From Bradyrhizobium sp. 195 (GTDB lineage: Bacteria; Pseudomonadota; Alphaproteobacteria; Rhizobiales; Xanthobacteraceae): a DNA stretch of 64,000 nucleotides. The notes beneath the pieces were generated by a model. It saw nothing but the letters and a program-made list of their open reading frames with translations, was not told where the DNA came from and did not search any database. The translations under genes and the position numbers were made by a program. Of this stretch, positions 32,741 to 42,614 are shown piece by piece. Where the stretch lies: the NCBI RefSeq assembly GCF_023101665.1, contig NZ_CP082161.1, positions 6,076,001 through 6,140,000 of the forward strand. Direction: 5' to 3'. Position 1 is the stretch's first letter. Each line of letters starts with the position of its first letter.

Positions 32741-34330
32741 ATGCAAGCGCATCAGCGAATGTTGGATTCGACATTTGACGGCCTGAATTCCGGCGAGTCC
32801 CCGCTGCTGCGAGCGATTGGGCTCACCAAACGCTATGGCGATTTTCTCGCCAACGATTCCATCGACATCGATATCCGGTCCAGCGAGATCCACGCCCTGC
32901 TCGGCGAGAACGGTGCCGGCAAGTCGACCCTGGTCAAGGCGATCTACGGGCTGATCCAGCCCAGCGCCGGCGAGATTCGCTGGCGGGGCGAACGGATCGT
33001 GCTGTCCGGCCCCTCGGACGCGCGCCGCTGCGGCATCGGCATGGTGTTCCAGCACTTCTCGCTGTTCGACAATCTCACCGTCGCCGAGAACGTTGCGCTC
33101 GGCCTCGACGGCAAGGAGTCCTTCAAGGACATGTCGGCACGGCTGGAGCAGGTGTCGAAGATCTATGGCTTGCCGCTCGATCCCAAACGCGAAGTCTGGC
33201 AATTGTCGGTCGGCGAGCGCCAGCGCATCGAGATCGTCCGCGCGCTGATGCAGGATCCCAGATTCCTGATCCTCGACGAGCCCACCGCCGTCTTGACACC
33301 GCAGGAAGCCGATCAGCTCTTCATCGTGCTGGAGCGGCTCAAGGCCGAAGGCCGCGCCATCCTCTACATCAGCCACAAGCTCGAGGAGGTGAAGCGGCTC
33401 TGCGACACCGCCACGATCCTGCGCGGCGGCAGGAAGGTGGCGACCTGCAATCCCAGGCTCGAGACCGCCGCCTCGCTCGCACGCATGATGGTCGGCGGCG
33501 AGATCAGGGAAGTCAGGGCCGCATCCGGCCGCAAGACCACCGTGCCGCGGCTCGTCGTCAACGATCTTTCGCTCGCACCGAGCGAGGCGCATGGCGTTCG
33601 GCTCGAGCACATCTCGTTCGAGCTGAAGGGCGGCGAGATCCTCGGCATCGCCGGCGTGGCCGGCAACGGCCAGGATGAGCTGTTCGCCGCGCTCTCCGGT
33701 GAACGGCTCGCGAAGGATCCCGGCACCATCGTGATCGAAGGCATCGCCGCCGGCCACCTCTCGATCACGCAGCGGCGCAAGCTAGGTGCCGCCTTCGTGC
33801 CCGAGGAGCGGCTCGGCCACGGCACCGCGCCGCGCATGAAGCTGTCGGAGAACGCGCTGCTCACCGGTCATGCGGCCAGTGGCATGGTCCATCGCGGCTT
33901 CATCGATACCGACGCCACGCTGAAGACCGTCGACCGCGCGACGGAGACGTTCGACGTGCGCAAGGCCAAGCGCGATCCGGAAGCGGCATCCCTCTCCGGC
34001 GGAAATTTACAAAAATTCATCGTGGGACGCGAGATCTTGCGCAACCCCGCGGTGCTGGTGGTGAGCCAGCCGACCTGGGGCGTCGATGCCGGCGCCGCTG
34101 CCGTCATTCGCCAGGCGCTGCTTGATCTCGCAACCGCAGGCGCTGCGGTGCTTGTGACCAGCCAGGATCTGGACGAACTCTCGGAGATCGCCGACCGCAT
34201 CGCGGTCATGTTCCACGGCAAGCTGTCTTCGCCGCTCGCCACAAGCGAGGCGAGCCGCGAAAAACTAGGCCTGCTCATGGGCGGCAGCAGCCTGGAGCCG
34301 AAGGAGGCCGCGCATGCAGTTGGTGCTTGA
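32741..34330 (+). CDS. BMP-type nucleoside/purine ABC transporter, ATPase
   Basis: 529 residues with two nucleotide-binding domains, as in BmpC/RbsA ATPases. The first has Walker A GENGAGKST, signature LSVGERQRIE and Walker B LILDEPTA. The second has a degenerate Walker A (GVAGNGQDE) and signature LSGGNLQKFIV. With the two permeases and the lipoprotein-like binding protein that follow it forms a complete importer. The stop overlaps the permease start by 17 bases. An ATG (MQAHQRM) is taken as start; a TTG five codons earlier is possible. Confidence 0.95.
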   Translation: MQAHQRMLDSTFDGLNSGESPLLRAIGLTKRYGDFLANDSIDIDIRSSEIHALLGENGAGKSTLVKAIYGLIQPSAGEIRWRGERIVLSGPSDARRCGIGMVFQHFSLFDNLTVAENVALGLDGKESFKDMSARLEQVSKIYGLPLDPKREVWQLSVGERQRIEIVRALMQDPRFLILDEPTAVLTPQEADQLFIVLERLKAEGRAILYISHKLEEVKRLCDTATILRGGRKVATCNPRLETAASLARMMVGGEIREVRAASGRKTTVPRLVVNDLSLAPSEAHGVRLEHISFELKGGEILGIAGVAGNGQDELFAALSGERLAKDPGTIVIEGIAAGHLSITQRRKLGAAFVPEERLGHGTAPRMKLSENALLTGHAASGMVHRGFIDTDATLKTVDRATETFDVRKAKRDPEAASLSGGNLQKFIVGREILRNPAVLVVSQPTWGVDAGAAAVIRQALLDLATAGAAVLVTSQDLDELSEIADRIAVMFHGKLSSPLATSEASREKLGLLMGGSSLEPKEAAHAVGA

Positions 34331-35405
34331 GAGGCGCGCCGAGCGCTCCGGCACGATCGCGCTGGTCTCACCGTTGATCGCGATCGGCCTCACCATCGTG
34401 ACCATGGTCATCCTGTTCGCGATCCTCGGCAAGAATCCGCTGCTCGCCTTGCACGCCTATTTCATCGCGCCCTTGACCGACGGCTATTCGCTCCAGGAGA
34501 TCGCGGTGAAGGCGACGCCGCTGGTGATGATCGCGATCGGGCTGTCGCTCTGCTATCTCGCCAACGCCTGGAACATCGGCGCCGAGGGGCAATTCCTGAT
34601 CGGCGCGGTGGCAGGAAGCTGGATCGCGGTGAAGACTCAAGGCACCGACGCAGGCGCTTGGGTGCTGCCGGCGATGCTCGTGCTCGCCGCCGCGGCAGGC
34701 GCGCTCTATGCCCTGATTCCGGCGATCTGCAAGGTGAAGTTCGGCGCCAGCGAGATCCTGACCAGCCTGATGCTGGTTTATGTCGCCGACCTCTTCCTCG
34801 ACTATCTCGTGCGCGGGCCCTGGCGCGATCCGCACGGCTTCAACTTCCCGACCACGGCCGAGTTCGATCCAGTTGCGACTGTGCCGCTGCTGATAGAAGG
34901 CGGCCGGCTGCATCTCGGCTCGATCATCGCCCTGCTCGTCGTCGCGGCAGCGGCGATCCTGCTCGCTCGCACCATCAAGGGGTTCGAGATCCGCGTCGTC
35001 GGCGCCGCGCCCCGTGCAGCACGGTTCGGCGGCTTCAACGCCAATCAGCTGATCATCCTGACCTTCGCGGTGTCAGGCGCGCTCGCGGGCCTTGCCGGCA
35101 TCATCGAGGTCGCGGGGCCCGTCGGACATCTCCAGCCCGGCATCTCACCTGGCTACGGTTTTACCGCGATCATCGTTGCCTTCCTCGGTCGGCTGAACCC
35201 GCTTGGAATATTAATTGCAGGCCTTTTCCTTGCCCTGACCTTTATCGGCGGCGAGCAGGCCCAGATCGCGATGAAGATCCCGTTGGACGTCACCAAGGTG
35301 TTTCAGGGCATTTTGCTGTTCTACGTGCTCGCCTGCGATTCCCTGATCCTCTATCGCTTCAAGCTGGTGTCTTCGAACCGACAGGTGCCCCGTGGAGTTG
35401 GTTGA
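34314..35405 (+). CDS. BMP-type ABC transporter, permease 1
   Basis: 363 residues with about ten hydrophobic segments. Its central motif (GLSLCYLANAWNIGAEGQF) is the family's conserved cytoplasmic loop, and GFEIRVVGAAPRAARFGG follows the EAA-like pattern. It overlaps the ATPase gene and the second permease gene by a few bases each, consistent with translational coupling. The substrate is likely a nucleoside or purine base. Confidence 0.95.
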   Translation: MQLVLERRAERSGTIALVSPLIAIGLTIVTMVILFAILGKNPLLALHAYFIAPLTDGYSLQEIAVKATPLVMIAIGLSLCYLANAWNIGAEGQFLIGAVAGSWIAVKTQGTDAGAWVLPAMLVLAAAAGALYALIPAICKVKFGASEILTSLMLVYVADLFLDYLVRGPWRDPHGFNFPTTAEFDPVATVPLLIEGGRLHLGSIIALLVVAAAAILLARTIKGFEIRVVGAAPRAARFGGFNANQLIILTFAVSGALAGLAGIIEVAGPVGHLQPGISPGYGFTAIIVAFLGRLNPLGILIAGLFLALTFIGGEQAQIAMKIPLDVTKVFQGILLFYVLACDSLILYRFKLVSSNRQVPRGVG

Positions 35406-36309
35406 GGCCATCATCCTCGCGGTGCTCGCCGCCTCGACGCCGCTGCTGATCGCCGCGACCGGCGAGCTCGTGACCGAGCGGTCCGGCGTGCTCAATCTCG
35501 GGGTCGAGGGCATGATGATCGTTGGCGCGGCCTGCGGCTTTGCCGGCGCCTGGCTCACCGGATCGATCTTCATTGGCGCGCTGTTCGGCATCGTCGCGGG
35601 CACGATGATGTCGCTGATCTTCGCGTTGATGGCCCTCGGGCTAGCCGTCAACCAGGTCGCGACGGGTCTCGCGCTGACCATCCTCGGCGTCGGGCTGTCC
35701 GGACTGATCGGCGCCGGCTTCGTCGGCGAGCGCATCACGCCGGCAGTGCACCTCTCCATTCCAGGCCTCACCGACATCCCGCTGGTCGGCCGCGTGCTGT
35801 TCGGCGAGGACGGCTTCGTCTACTTCTCCATTGCACTCGTTATCGGTGTCTGGTGGTTCCTGTACCGCACGCGGGCGGGGTTGATCCTGCGCGCCTGCGG
35901 CGACAATCACGTCTCCGCGCATGCGCTCGGCTATCCCGTGCTGCGCATCCGCACCCTCGCCGTGATGTTCGGCGGCGCCTGCGCCGGCCTCGCGGGCGCC
36001 TATCTGCCGCTCGCCTATACGCCGTTCTTCATTCCCGGCATGACCGCAGGCCGCGGCTGGATCGCGCTGGCGCTCGTGGTGTTCTCGTCCTGGCGGCCCG
36101 GCCGGCTCGTGGTCGGCGCCTATCTCTTCGGCGCGGTGACGATCCTGCAATTGCACGCGCAAGGCTGGGGCATCGGCATTCCCTCGCAGTTCATGTCGGC
36201 GCTGCCGTATCTCGCAACCATCATCGTTCTGGTTCTGCTCTCCCGCGCGCGCAGCGGCGGCTCGACCGCACCGGCCACGCTCGGCACCGTGTTCGTACCT
36301 GACCGCTGA
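35392..36309 (+). CDS. BMP-type ABC transporter, permease 2
   Basis: 305 residues with about eight hydrophobic segments and the family's GVLNLGVEGMMIVGA motif near residue 35-50. Starts at a GTG that overlaps the first permease gene by 14 bases. Partner of permease 1 in the inner membrane. Confidence 0.95.
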   Translation: MELVEAIILAVLAASTPLLIAATGELVTERSGVLNLGVEGMMIVGAACGFAGAWLTGSIFIGALFGIVAGTMMSLIFALMALGLAVNQVATGLALTILGVGLSGLIGAGFVGERITPAVHLSIPGLTDIPLVGRVLFGEDGFVYFSIALVIGVWWFLYRTRAGLILRACGDNHVSAHALGYPVLRIRTLAVMFGGACAGLAGAYLPLAYTPFFIPGMTAGRGWIALALVVFSSWRPGRLVVGAYLFGAVTILQLHAQGWGIGIPSQFMSALPYLATIIVLVLLSRARSGGSTAPATLGTVFVPDR

Positions 36310-36385
36310 ATTCATTTCCCCGACGGGCGCGATGGGGCGCGCACGTTGTGGATCTAGGCTTTCCCCTGATGTTTGGAGATCGATG

Positions 36386-37462
36386 ATGAGGAAATCACTT
36401 CTTGCGCTGGCTACCGGGCTCATGCTCGCCGGGAGCCTCAGTGCAGCCTCCGCCGCCGACAAGCTGAAAGTCGGCTTCATCTATCTGGGTCCGATCGGAG
36501 ATCTCGGCTGGACCTATCAGCACGATCTCGCGCGTCAGGCGCTGGTGAAGGAATTGGGTGACAAGATCGAGACCACCTATCTCGAGAACGTGCCAGAAGG
36601 CCCCGACGCCGAGCGCTCCATCGAGCAGCTCGTCCGCGCCGGCAACAAGCTGATCTTCACGACCTCGTTCGGCTACATGGACCCGACGCTGAAGGTCGCC
36701 AAGAAATATCCGAACGTGCATTTCGAGCACGCCACCGGCTACAAGCGCAACCCGAACATGTCGACCTATTCGGCCAAATGGTTTCAGGGCCGCTACATTC
36801 AAGGCCTGATCGCGGCCAAGATGTCGAAGTCGGGCGTGCTCGGTTATATCGGCTCGTTCCCGATTCCGGAGGTCGTCTCCGGCATCAACGCGACGATGCT
36901 GGCGGCGCAGACCATTAATCCTAACATCAAGGTCAAGATCATCTGGGCCAACACCTGGTTCGACCCGGGCAAGGAGGCAGACGCCGCCAAGGCGCTGATC
37001 GACCAGGGCGCCGACATCATCATGCAGCACACGGATTCGCCCGCAGCGATGCAGATTGCCAGCGAACGCGGCAAGCTCGCCTTCGGCCAGGATTCCGAGA
37101 TGATCAAGTTCGGGCCGAAGACCCAGCTGACCTCGATCCTCGACACCTGGGGGCCCTACTACATCGAGCGCGTCAAGGCCGAACTCGCCGGCACCTGGAA
37201 GTCCGAGGACAGCTGGGGCGGCCTCGACAGCCACATGTTCGCGATGGCGCCCTATACCAACATGCCCGACGAGGTGAAGAAGATGGCGGAGGATGCCCAG
37301 GCCGCGATCACCGCGGGCAAGCTGCACCCGTTCAAGTGCCCGATCGTTGGGCAGGACGGCAAGCCGGTCGAGTGCAAGGGCGGCGATCATCTCGACGACG
37401 GCCAGATCCTCGGCATGAATTTCTACGTCAAGGGCATCGACGACAAGCTGCCGGGCAAGTAG
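36386..37462 (+). CDS. BMP-family substrate-binding protein
   Basis: 358 residues with a Sec signal peptide (MRKSLLALATGLMLAGSLSA, cleavage near ASAA). Two-lobed periplasmic binding protein: FIYLGPIGDLGWTYQHDLAR, TTYLENVPEGPDAERSIEQL and TTSFGYMDPTLKVAKKYP match BMP/PnrA-type nucleoside-binding proteins. No lipobox cysteine was seen, so it is probably soluble. GGAG is seven bases before this ATG; a tandem ATG three bases earlier is an alternative. 76 bases after the permease stop. Confidence 0.95.
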   Translation: MRKSLLALATGLMLAGSLSAASAADKLKVGFIYLGPIGDLGWTYQHDLARQALVKELGDKIETTYLENVPEGPDAERSIEQLVRAGNKLIFTTSFGYMDPTLKVAKKYPNVHFEHATGYKRNPNMSTYSAKWFQGRYIQGLIAAKMSKSGVLGYIGSFPIPEVVSGINATMLAAQTINPNIKVKIIWANTWFDPGKEADAAKALIDQGADIIMQHTDSPAAMQIASERGKLAFGQDSEMIKFGPKTQLTSILDTWGPYYIERVKAELAGTWKSEDSWGGLDSHMFAMAPYTNMPDEVKKMAEDAQAAITAGKLHPFKCPIVGQDGKPVECKGGDHLDDGQILGMNFYVKGIDDKLPGK

Positions 37463-37511
37463 CACGCTTCTTGCTTTACCCAAATCACCTGCTCCTCCCG
37501 GAGGAGGTTCG

Positions 37512-37554
37512 GAGGGGGTGGCCAGAAGCACCCGGCACTTGTGGTCGCCCCCTC
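37512..37554. terminator. Inverted repeat between convergent genes, terminator-like
   Basis: GAGGGGGTGGCCA (37512-37524) and TGGTCGCCCCCTC (37542-37554), 11 of 13 paired, followed by TTTCAATTTC. It lies between the BMP protein gene (+) and the deaminase gene (-). Confidence 0.5.
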
Positions 37555-37569
37555 TTTCAATTTCTGCCC

Positions 37570-38919
37570 TTATCCGGCCTGCATGGCCCCCGCCGCCGAG
37601 CTGTGGCGGCGGATGAGACCTGCGACATCGAGGCCAGGGATCGCTCCGTCGATCACGGCCCATCGTCCGGCCACCATCACCCGGTCGGCCCGATGCGCGC
37701 CGCATAGCACCAGCGCGGCCAAGGGATCGCCGTGGCCGGAGAAGCGCAGCTCGTCGAGCTTGAACAGCGCGAGATCGGCGGCCTTGCCGACCGCGATCTC
37801 GCCGAGTTCGGGACGGCCGACGCAGGCCGCCGAACCCTTGGTGGCCCAGCGCAGCGCATCCTTGTGGCTGACTTTCGTTACGCCATAGCGGGCACGTTGC
37901 AGCAGGAACGCAGCCCTTATCTCCTGCATCAGGTTCGAGCCGTCATTCGAAGCCGACCCATCGACACCGATGCCGATCCCGACGCCCGCCTCCTCCATCT
38001 CGCAGACCGGACAGCAGCCGGACGCCAGCAGCTGATTGCTGCACGCGCAATGGCTGATGGTCGTCCCGGCCTTGCCGAGCCGCTTCATCTCGTCCCCGTT
38101 GAAAAATATGCCGTGAGCAAGCCAGGTTCGTGCAGTGAGCCAGCCGCATTGTTCGAGGTAATCGAGCGGGCGACAGCCATACATCTGCTCGCAGAATTTG
38201 TTCTCGTCCTCGGTCTCGGCGAGATGGGTATGCAGGCGCACGTCGAGTTTTTCAGCGAGATCGGCGGTGGCGCGCATCAGCGACGTCGTCACCGAAAAGG
38301 GCGAGCACGGCGCCAGCGCAATCTGCACCATCGCGTCCGCGCCGCGCTGGTGATGCTTCGCCACCACGCGCGCGCTGTCGGCGAGGATCGTGTCCTCGTC
38401 CTGCACCACGCTGTCAGGCGGCAGCCCGCCGTCGCGCTGCGACAGGTTCATCGAGCCGCGCGTCAGCAGCACGCGCATTCCAAGCCGCCTTGCAACGCCA
38501 ACCTCGATATCGACGGCGTCTTCGAGCCCCGCGGGGAAGACGTAGTGATGATCCGTCGTCGTGGTGCAGCCGGAGAGCAGCAGCTCGGACATCGCCACAG
38601 TGACGCCGAGCTCCAGCGCTTCAGGCGTCAGCCGCGCCCAGACCGGATAGAGCGCCTGCAGCCAGGGGAACAGCTCGCGGTCCATCGCCGCCGGGAGCGC
38701 CCGCGTCAGCGTCTGGTAGAAGTGATGATGGGTGTTGATCAGGCCCGGCAGCACGACGTGTTCGCCCGCATCGAACACCGCGACGTCAGCGGTCGCAGGC
38801 GTGCCGCCGGCCGGCACGAGTTCGACGATCCAGCCGTCCTTCACCACCACCCCGCGCTCGGCTCCGTCGGCGAGAATGGCCAGGGGATCCCTGATCCAGA
38901 TCGGCATTGAATCGCTCAT
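37570..38919 (-). CDS. 8-oxoguanine deaminase-like amidohydrolase
   Basis: 449 residues. Amidohydrolase-superfamily enzyme with metal ligands NTHHHFYQ (HxH-type), the THLAETEDEN histidine, and DGSASND near residue 320. The best match I know is the 8-oxoguanine/guanine and hydroxyatrazine deaminase subgroup (PGLINTHHHFYQTLTRALP). It would release ammonia from a guanine-type base, giving xanthine or urate, in the cytosol. Start MSDSMPIW with GGAG about ten bases upstream. Convergent with the BMP gene and divergent from the xanthine dehydrogenase genes. Confidence 0.9.
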   Translation of the reverse strand: MSDSMPIWIRDPLAILADGAERGVVVKDGWIVELVPAGGTPATADVAVFDAGEHVVLPGLINTHHHFYQTLTRALPAAMDRELFPWLQALYPVWARLTPEALELGVTVAMSELLLSGCTTTTDHHYVFPAGLEDAVDIEVGVARRLGMRVLLTRGSMNLSQRDGGLPPDSVVQDEDTILADSARVVAKHHQRGADAMVQIALAPCSPFSVTTSLMRATADLAEKLDVRLHTHLAETEDENKFCEQMYGCRPLDYLEQCGWLTARTWLAHGIFFNGDEMKRLGKAGTTISHCACSNQLLASGCCPVCEMEEAGVGIGIGVDGSASNDGSNLMQEIRAAFLLQRARYGVTKVSHKDALRWATKGSAACVGRPELGEIAVGKAADLALFKLDELRFSGHGDPLAALVLCGAHRADRVMVAGRWAVIDGAIPGLDVAGLIRRHSSAAGAMQAG

Positions 38920-39063
38920 GATCCCGCTTCTCCTCACATCCGCTGATAGGGCCGCAAGGCGGAGGATGACTGCATCCTTGCTCCGACTTGTTGTTGCCAC
39001 TTGGCTCCCGTCTTGCAACACTTTCTCCTGGACGATTCACCCGACGGAAGCGCTGACGCAGCC

Positions 39064-39891
39064 ATGGATTTGAATACCATCACAGCGGTCGCCCATCCGC
39101 AAACGCGCGCACAGCTGCCCGCCTGGACGGCAGGCGACGCCTGGCTCGCGGGCGGCACCTGGCTGTTCTCGGAGCCGCAAACGCAGCTGACGCGGCTGAT
39201 CGATCTCACCGATTTGAAATGGCCGGCGCTGACGATCACCGAGGGCCATCTCTCGATCGCCGCCACCTGCACCATCGCAGAGCTCGATGGTCTCACCTGC
39301 CCGTCTGACTGGCTCGCCGCGCCGCTGATCAACCAGTGCTGCCGCGCTTTTCTTGCCTCGTTCAAGATCTGGAGGACCGCGACCATCGGCGGCAATCTCT
39401 GCATGTCGCTGCCGGCGGGACCGATGATCTCGCTCACCGCCGCGCTCGACGGCGTCTGCACCATCTGGAAGACCGGCGGCGGTGAACAGAAGGTTCCTGT
39501 CGTCGACTTCGTCACCGGCAACCAGCGCAATCGCCTAATGCCGGGCGATCTGCTTCGCCAGATCGACATTCCAATTGCCGCCTTGAAGCGCCGCACGGCC
39601 TTTCGCCAGATCTCGCTGGCGCCGGTCGGGCGTTCGGCAGCGCTGCTCATCGGCAGCCTTGACGCCGATGGCACGCTGGTCCTGACGGTCACCGCTTCGA
39701 CGGTGCGGCCGATCCGGCTGTCGTTTCCCAAGCCGCCCGACGCGAGTACGCTTCGCGACGCGATCGCGCAGCAGATCGCCGATGATCTGTACCACACCGA
39801 CATCCACGGCCAGCCGCTCTGGCGCAAGCACATGACGCTGCGACTCGCCGAGGAGATCCGCAGCGAGCTGCTGGAGGCAATGCCGTCATGA
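39064..39891 (+). CDS. Xanthine dehydrogenase FAD-binding subunit
   Basis: 275 residues of the CO-dehydrogenase FAD-binding fold: WTAGDAWLAGGTWLFSEPQ (FAD pyrophosphate loop) and TATIGGNLCMSLPAGPMI. It passes electrons from the iron-sulfur centres to NAD or a quinone. Overlaps the next gene by four bases (ATGA). In most bacteria the FAD domain is fused to the 2Fe-2S domain; here it is separate. Confidence 0.92.
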   Translation: MDLNTITAVAHPQTRAQLPAWTAGDAWLAGGTWLFSEPQTQLTRLIDLTDLKWPALTITEGHLSIAATCTIAELDGLTCPSDWLAAPLINQCCRAFLASFKIWRTATIGGNLCMSLPAGPMISLTAALDGVCTIWKTGGGEQKVPVVDFVTGNQRNRLMPGDLLRQIDIPIAALKRRTAFRQISLAPVGRSAALLIGSLDADGTLVLTVTASTVRPIRLSFPKPPDASTLRDAIAQQIADDLYHTDIHGQPLWRKHMTLRLAEEIRSELLEAMPS

Positions 39892-42614
39892 GCTTCGAGA
39901 TCAACGGCCAGACGTTTGCGCAGGCGCCGCGCGCGGGGCAGTGCTTGCGCACGTTCTTGCGCGAGCTCGGCCATTTCGGCGTGAAAAAGGGCTGCGACGC
40001 CGGCGACTGTGGCGCCTGCACCGTGCTGCTCGACGGCGAGCCGGTGCACAGCTGCCTGATCCCGGCGTTCCGGGCCGAAGGACGCGCCGTGACCACGATC
40101 GAAGGTCTCGGCGGGGACCGCGGCACGCATCCGATGCAGCAGGCCTTCCTCGATGCGCAAGGCTTTCAATGCGGCTTCTGCACCGCCGGCATGATCCTGA
40201 CCTGCGCCTCGCTGAACCAGGCGCAACGCACCGATCTCGGTGCGGCGTTGAAGGGCAATATCTGCCGCTGCACCGGCTATCGCGCGATCGAGGATGCACT
40301 GCTCGGCAAGACCAATGTCGAGGCAAGCGTCGAGGCCGGCGCCGCATTCGGCCGCAGCCTGCCGGCGCCGGCGGGTCCCGACATCGTGCGTGGCACGGCC
40401 CGCTACACCTTCGACACCGCCATCGACGGCCTGCTGCACATCAAGCTGGTGCGGTCGCCTCACGCCCATGCCAGGATCGTCGCGATCGACAAGGCGGACG
40501 CCCTTCGCGTTCCCGGCGTGCACGCGGTGCTGACGCATGAGGATGCGCCATCGGTCCTGATCTCGACCGCGCGGCACGAAAAGGACTGGATGGACCCCGA
40601 GGACACCCGCGTCCTCGACGACGTCGTGCGCTTCATCGGGCAGCGGGTTGCCGCAATCGTCGCCGAGAGCGAAGCCGCCGCCGAGGAGGCGTGCCGGCGG
40701 ATCAAGGTCGAATATGAGGTTCTCCCCGCGCTGATCGATCCGGAGCAGGCGATGGCGTCGGGCGCACCCATCATTCACCCTGATCGCACCACCGCGAACC
40801 GCATCGCCGATCCCCAGCGCAACCTCGCGGCGGAGACCCATGGCGAGTTCGGCGACGTCGCGGCGGCGCTCGCGACGTCCGCCGTCACTTACGAAGCCAC
40901 CTTTCACAGCCATCGCGTACAGCATGCGGCGCTGGAGACCCATGGCGGGCTCACCTGGCTCGATCCAGCGGGCGTACTCAACGTCCGCACCTCGACCCAG
41001 GTCCCGTTCCTGACCCGGCGCGCGCTGTCGGACATCTTTGAGCTCCCCATGGACAAGGTCCGCGTGTTCTGCGAGCGCGTCGGCGGCGGCTTTGGCGGCA
41101 AGCAGGAGATGTTCGTGGAGGACATCCTGGCCCTCGCTGCGCTGAGGACCGGCCGGCCCGTGAAGCTGGAGTTCACCCGCGAGGAGCAGTTTATCGCGAC
41201 CTCGACGCGGCACCCGATGCGGGTCCATATCAAGGCCGGTGCCGACGCCGACGGCAAGCTCACCGCGCTCAAGCTCGACGTGCTCTCCAATACCGGTGCT
41301 TACGGCAATCATGCCGGCCCCGTGATGTTTCACTCGCTGTCCGAGTCGATCGCCGTCTACAATTGTCCGAACAAGCGGGTCGATGGCTTTGCGGTTTATA
41401 CCAACACGGTGCCGGCGGGCGCGTTTCGCGGCTACGGCCTGCCCCAAACCCAGATCGCGATCGAAGCCGCCATCGACGAGCTGGCAAGGCAGCTCGGCAT
41501 CAGCCCCTACGAGATGCGCCGGCGCAACATCGTGAGGGACGGCGACCCCATGCTGTCGCCGCCGCCATCCGAATTTCACGACGTGCTCTACGGCTCTTAC
41601 GGCCTCGACCAGTGCCTCGACCTCGTCGAGCGCGCTATGCGCGCCGATGGTCCGCAGCCGGAGCTTTCGCCTGAATGGCTGATCGGCGACGGCATCGCTC
41701 TGACCATGATCGACTCCGCGCCGCCGGCCGGGCATATCGCCGACGCCATGATCGCGCTTAGCGAGGACGGCGGTTTCGACCTCACCGTCGGCACCGCCGA
41801 GTTCGGCAACGGCACCAGCACGGTGCATCGGCAGATCGCGGCAACCACGCTGGCGACGACCGTCGACAGGATCCGCCTGCGCCAGTCCGACACGGCCCAT
41901 GGCGGCCACGACACCGGCGCCTATGGCAGCGCCGGCACCTTCGTTGCCGGCAAGGCGACCCATGCGGCTTCCATGCAGCTTGCGACCGAGCTGAAGGCGG
42001 CGGCCGCGGGTGCGTGGCTGTGCGACGTTCAGGCCTGTGTGCTCGAGGACAATGCGGTCGTCAGCGGCGTCCGGCGCATGCCTTTTGCGGAGCTGGTCAA
42101 GCTCGCGCGCGAACGCGGGCAGCCATTTGCAGCCAGCGGCAATTCCGAGGGCACGCCGCGATCGGTCGGCTTCAACGTCCAGGGGTTTCGCGTCGCGGTG
42201 AACAAGGGCACCGGCGAGCTCAGGATTCTCAGGAGCGTGCAGGCGGCGGACGCGGGAATCGTCGCCAATCCCATGCAGTGCCGTGGTCAGGTCGAAGGCG
42301 GCGTCGCGCAGGCGCTTGGCGCCGCGCTCTACGAGGAGATGGTGATCGACGCCAACGGCCGCGTCACCAACCCGAAATTCCGCGACTACCACCTGCCCTC
42401 TTTCGCCGACGTGCCGCGCACGGAGGTGTTCTTCGCCGACACGTCCGACACGATCGGGCCGCTCGGCGCCAAATCGATGAGCGAGAGCCCGTACAATCCG
42501 GTCGCTGCCGCGCTCGGCAACGCAATCGCCAACGCCACCGGTATCCGCTTCACCGCGCCGCCCTTCAAACCGGACCGGCTGTTTCCGGCATTGCTCGACA
42601 AGTTCGGCAGCTAG
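39888..42614 (+). CDS. Xanthine dehydrogenase, fused 2Fe-2S and molybdenum subunit
   Basis: 908 residues. Residues 1-150 are the two 2Fe-2S domains (GCDAGDCGACTV; CGFCTAGMIL and CRCTGY); residues about 165-905 are the molybdopterin-binding hydroxylase, with GGGFGGKQE (near residue 400), PAGAFRGYG and the C-terminal KSMSES region, whose Glu is the candidate catalytic base. It hydroxylates hypoxanthine and xanthine to urate. Neighbouring genes for urate-derived intermediates support xanthine as substrate. Fusion of iron-sulfur and molybdenum parts with a separate FAD subunit is an uncommon arrangement. Confidence 0.95.
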   Translation: MSFEINGQTFAQAPRAGQCLRTFLRELGHFGVKKGCDAGDCGACTVLLDGEPVHSCLIPAFRAEGRAVTTIEGLGGDRGTHPMQQAFLDAQGFQCGFCTAGMILTCASLNQAQRTDLGAALKGNICRCTGYRAIEDALLGKTNVEASVEAGAAFGRSLPAPAGPDIVRGTARYTFDTAIDGLLHIKLVRSPHAHARIVAIDKADALRVPGVHAVLTHEDAPSVLISTARHEKDWMDPEDTRVLDDVVRFIGQRVAAIVAESEAAAEEACRRIKVEYEVLPALIDPEQAMASGAPIIHPDRTTANRIADPQRNLAAETHGEFGDVAAALATSAVTYEATFHSHRVQHAALETHGGLTWLDPAGVLNVRTSTQVPFLTRRALSDIFELPMDKVRVFCERVGGGFGGKQEMFVEDILALAALRTGRPVKLEFTREEQFIATSTRHPMRVHIKAGADADGKLTALKLDVLSNTGAYGNHAGPVMFHSLSESIAVYNCPNKRVDGFAVYTNTVPAGAFRGYGLPQTQIAIEAAIDELARQLGISPYEMRRRNIVRDGDPMLSPPPSEFHDVLYGSYGLDQCLDLVERAMRADGPQPELSPEWLIGDGIALTMIDSAPPAGHIADAMIALSEDGGFDLTVGTAEFGNGTSTVHRQIAATTLATTVDRIRLRQSDTAHGGHDTGAYGSAGTFVAGKATHAASMQLATELKAAAAGAWLCDVQACVLEDNAVVSGVRRMPFAELVKLARERGQPFAASGNSEGTPRSVGFNVQGFRVAVNKGTGELRILRSVQAADAGIVANPMQCRGQVEGGVAQALGAALYEEMVIDANGRVTNPKFRDYHLPSFADVPRTEVFFADTSDTIGPLGAKSMSESPYNPVAAALGNAIANATGIRFTAPPFKPDRLFPALLDKFGS

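Noticed and set aside
32425..32778. Plus-strand frame before the ABC transporter
   Set aside because: Overlaps the transporter start and has no ribosome binding site; likely intergenic.
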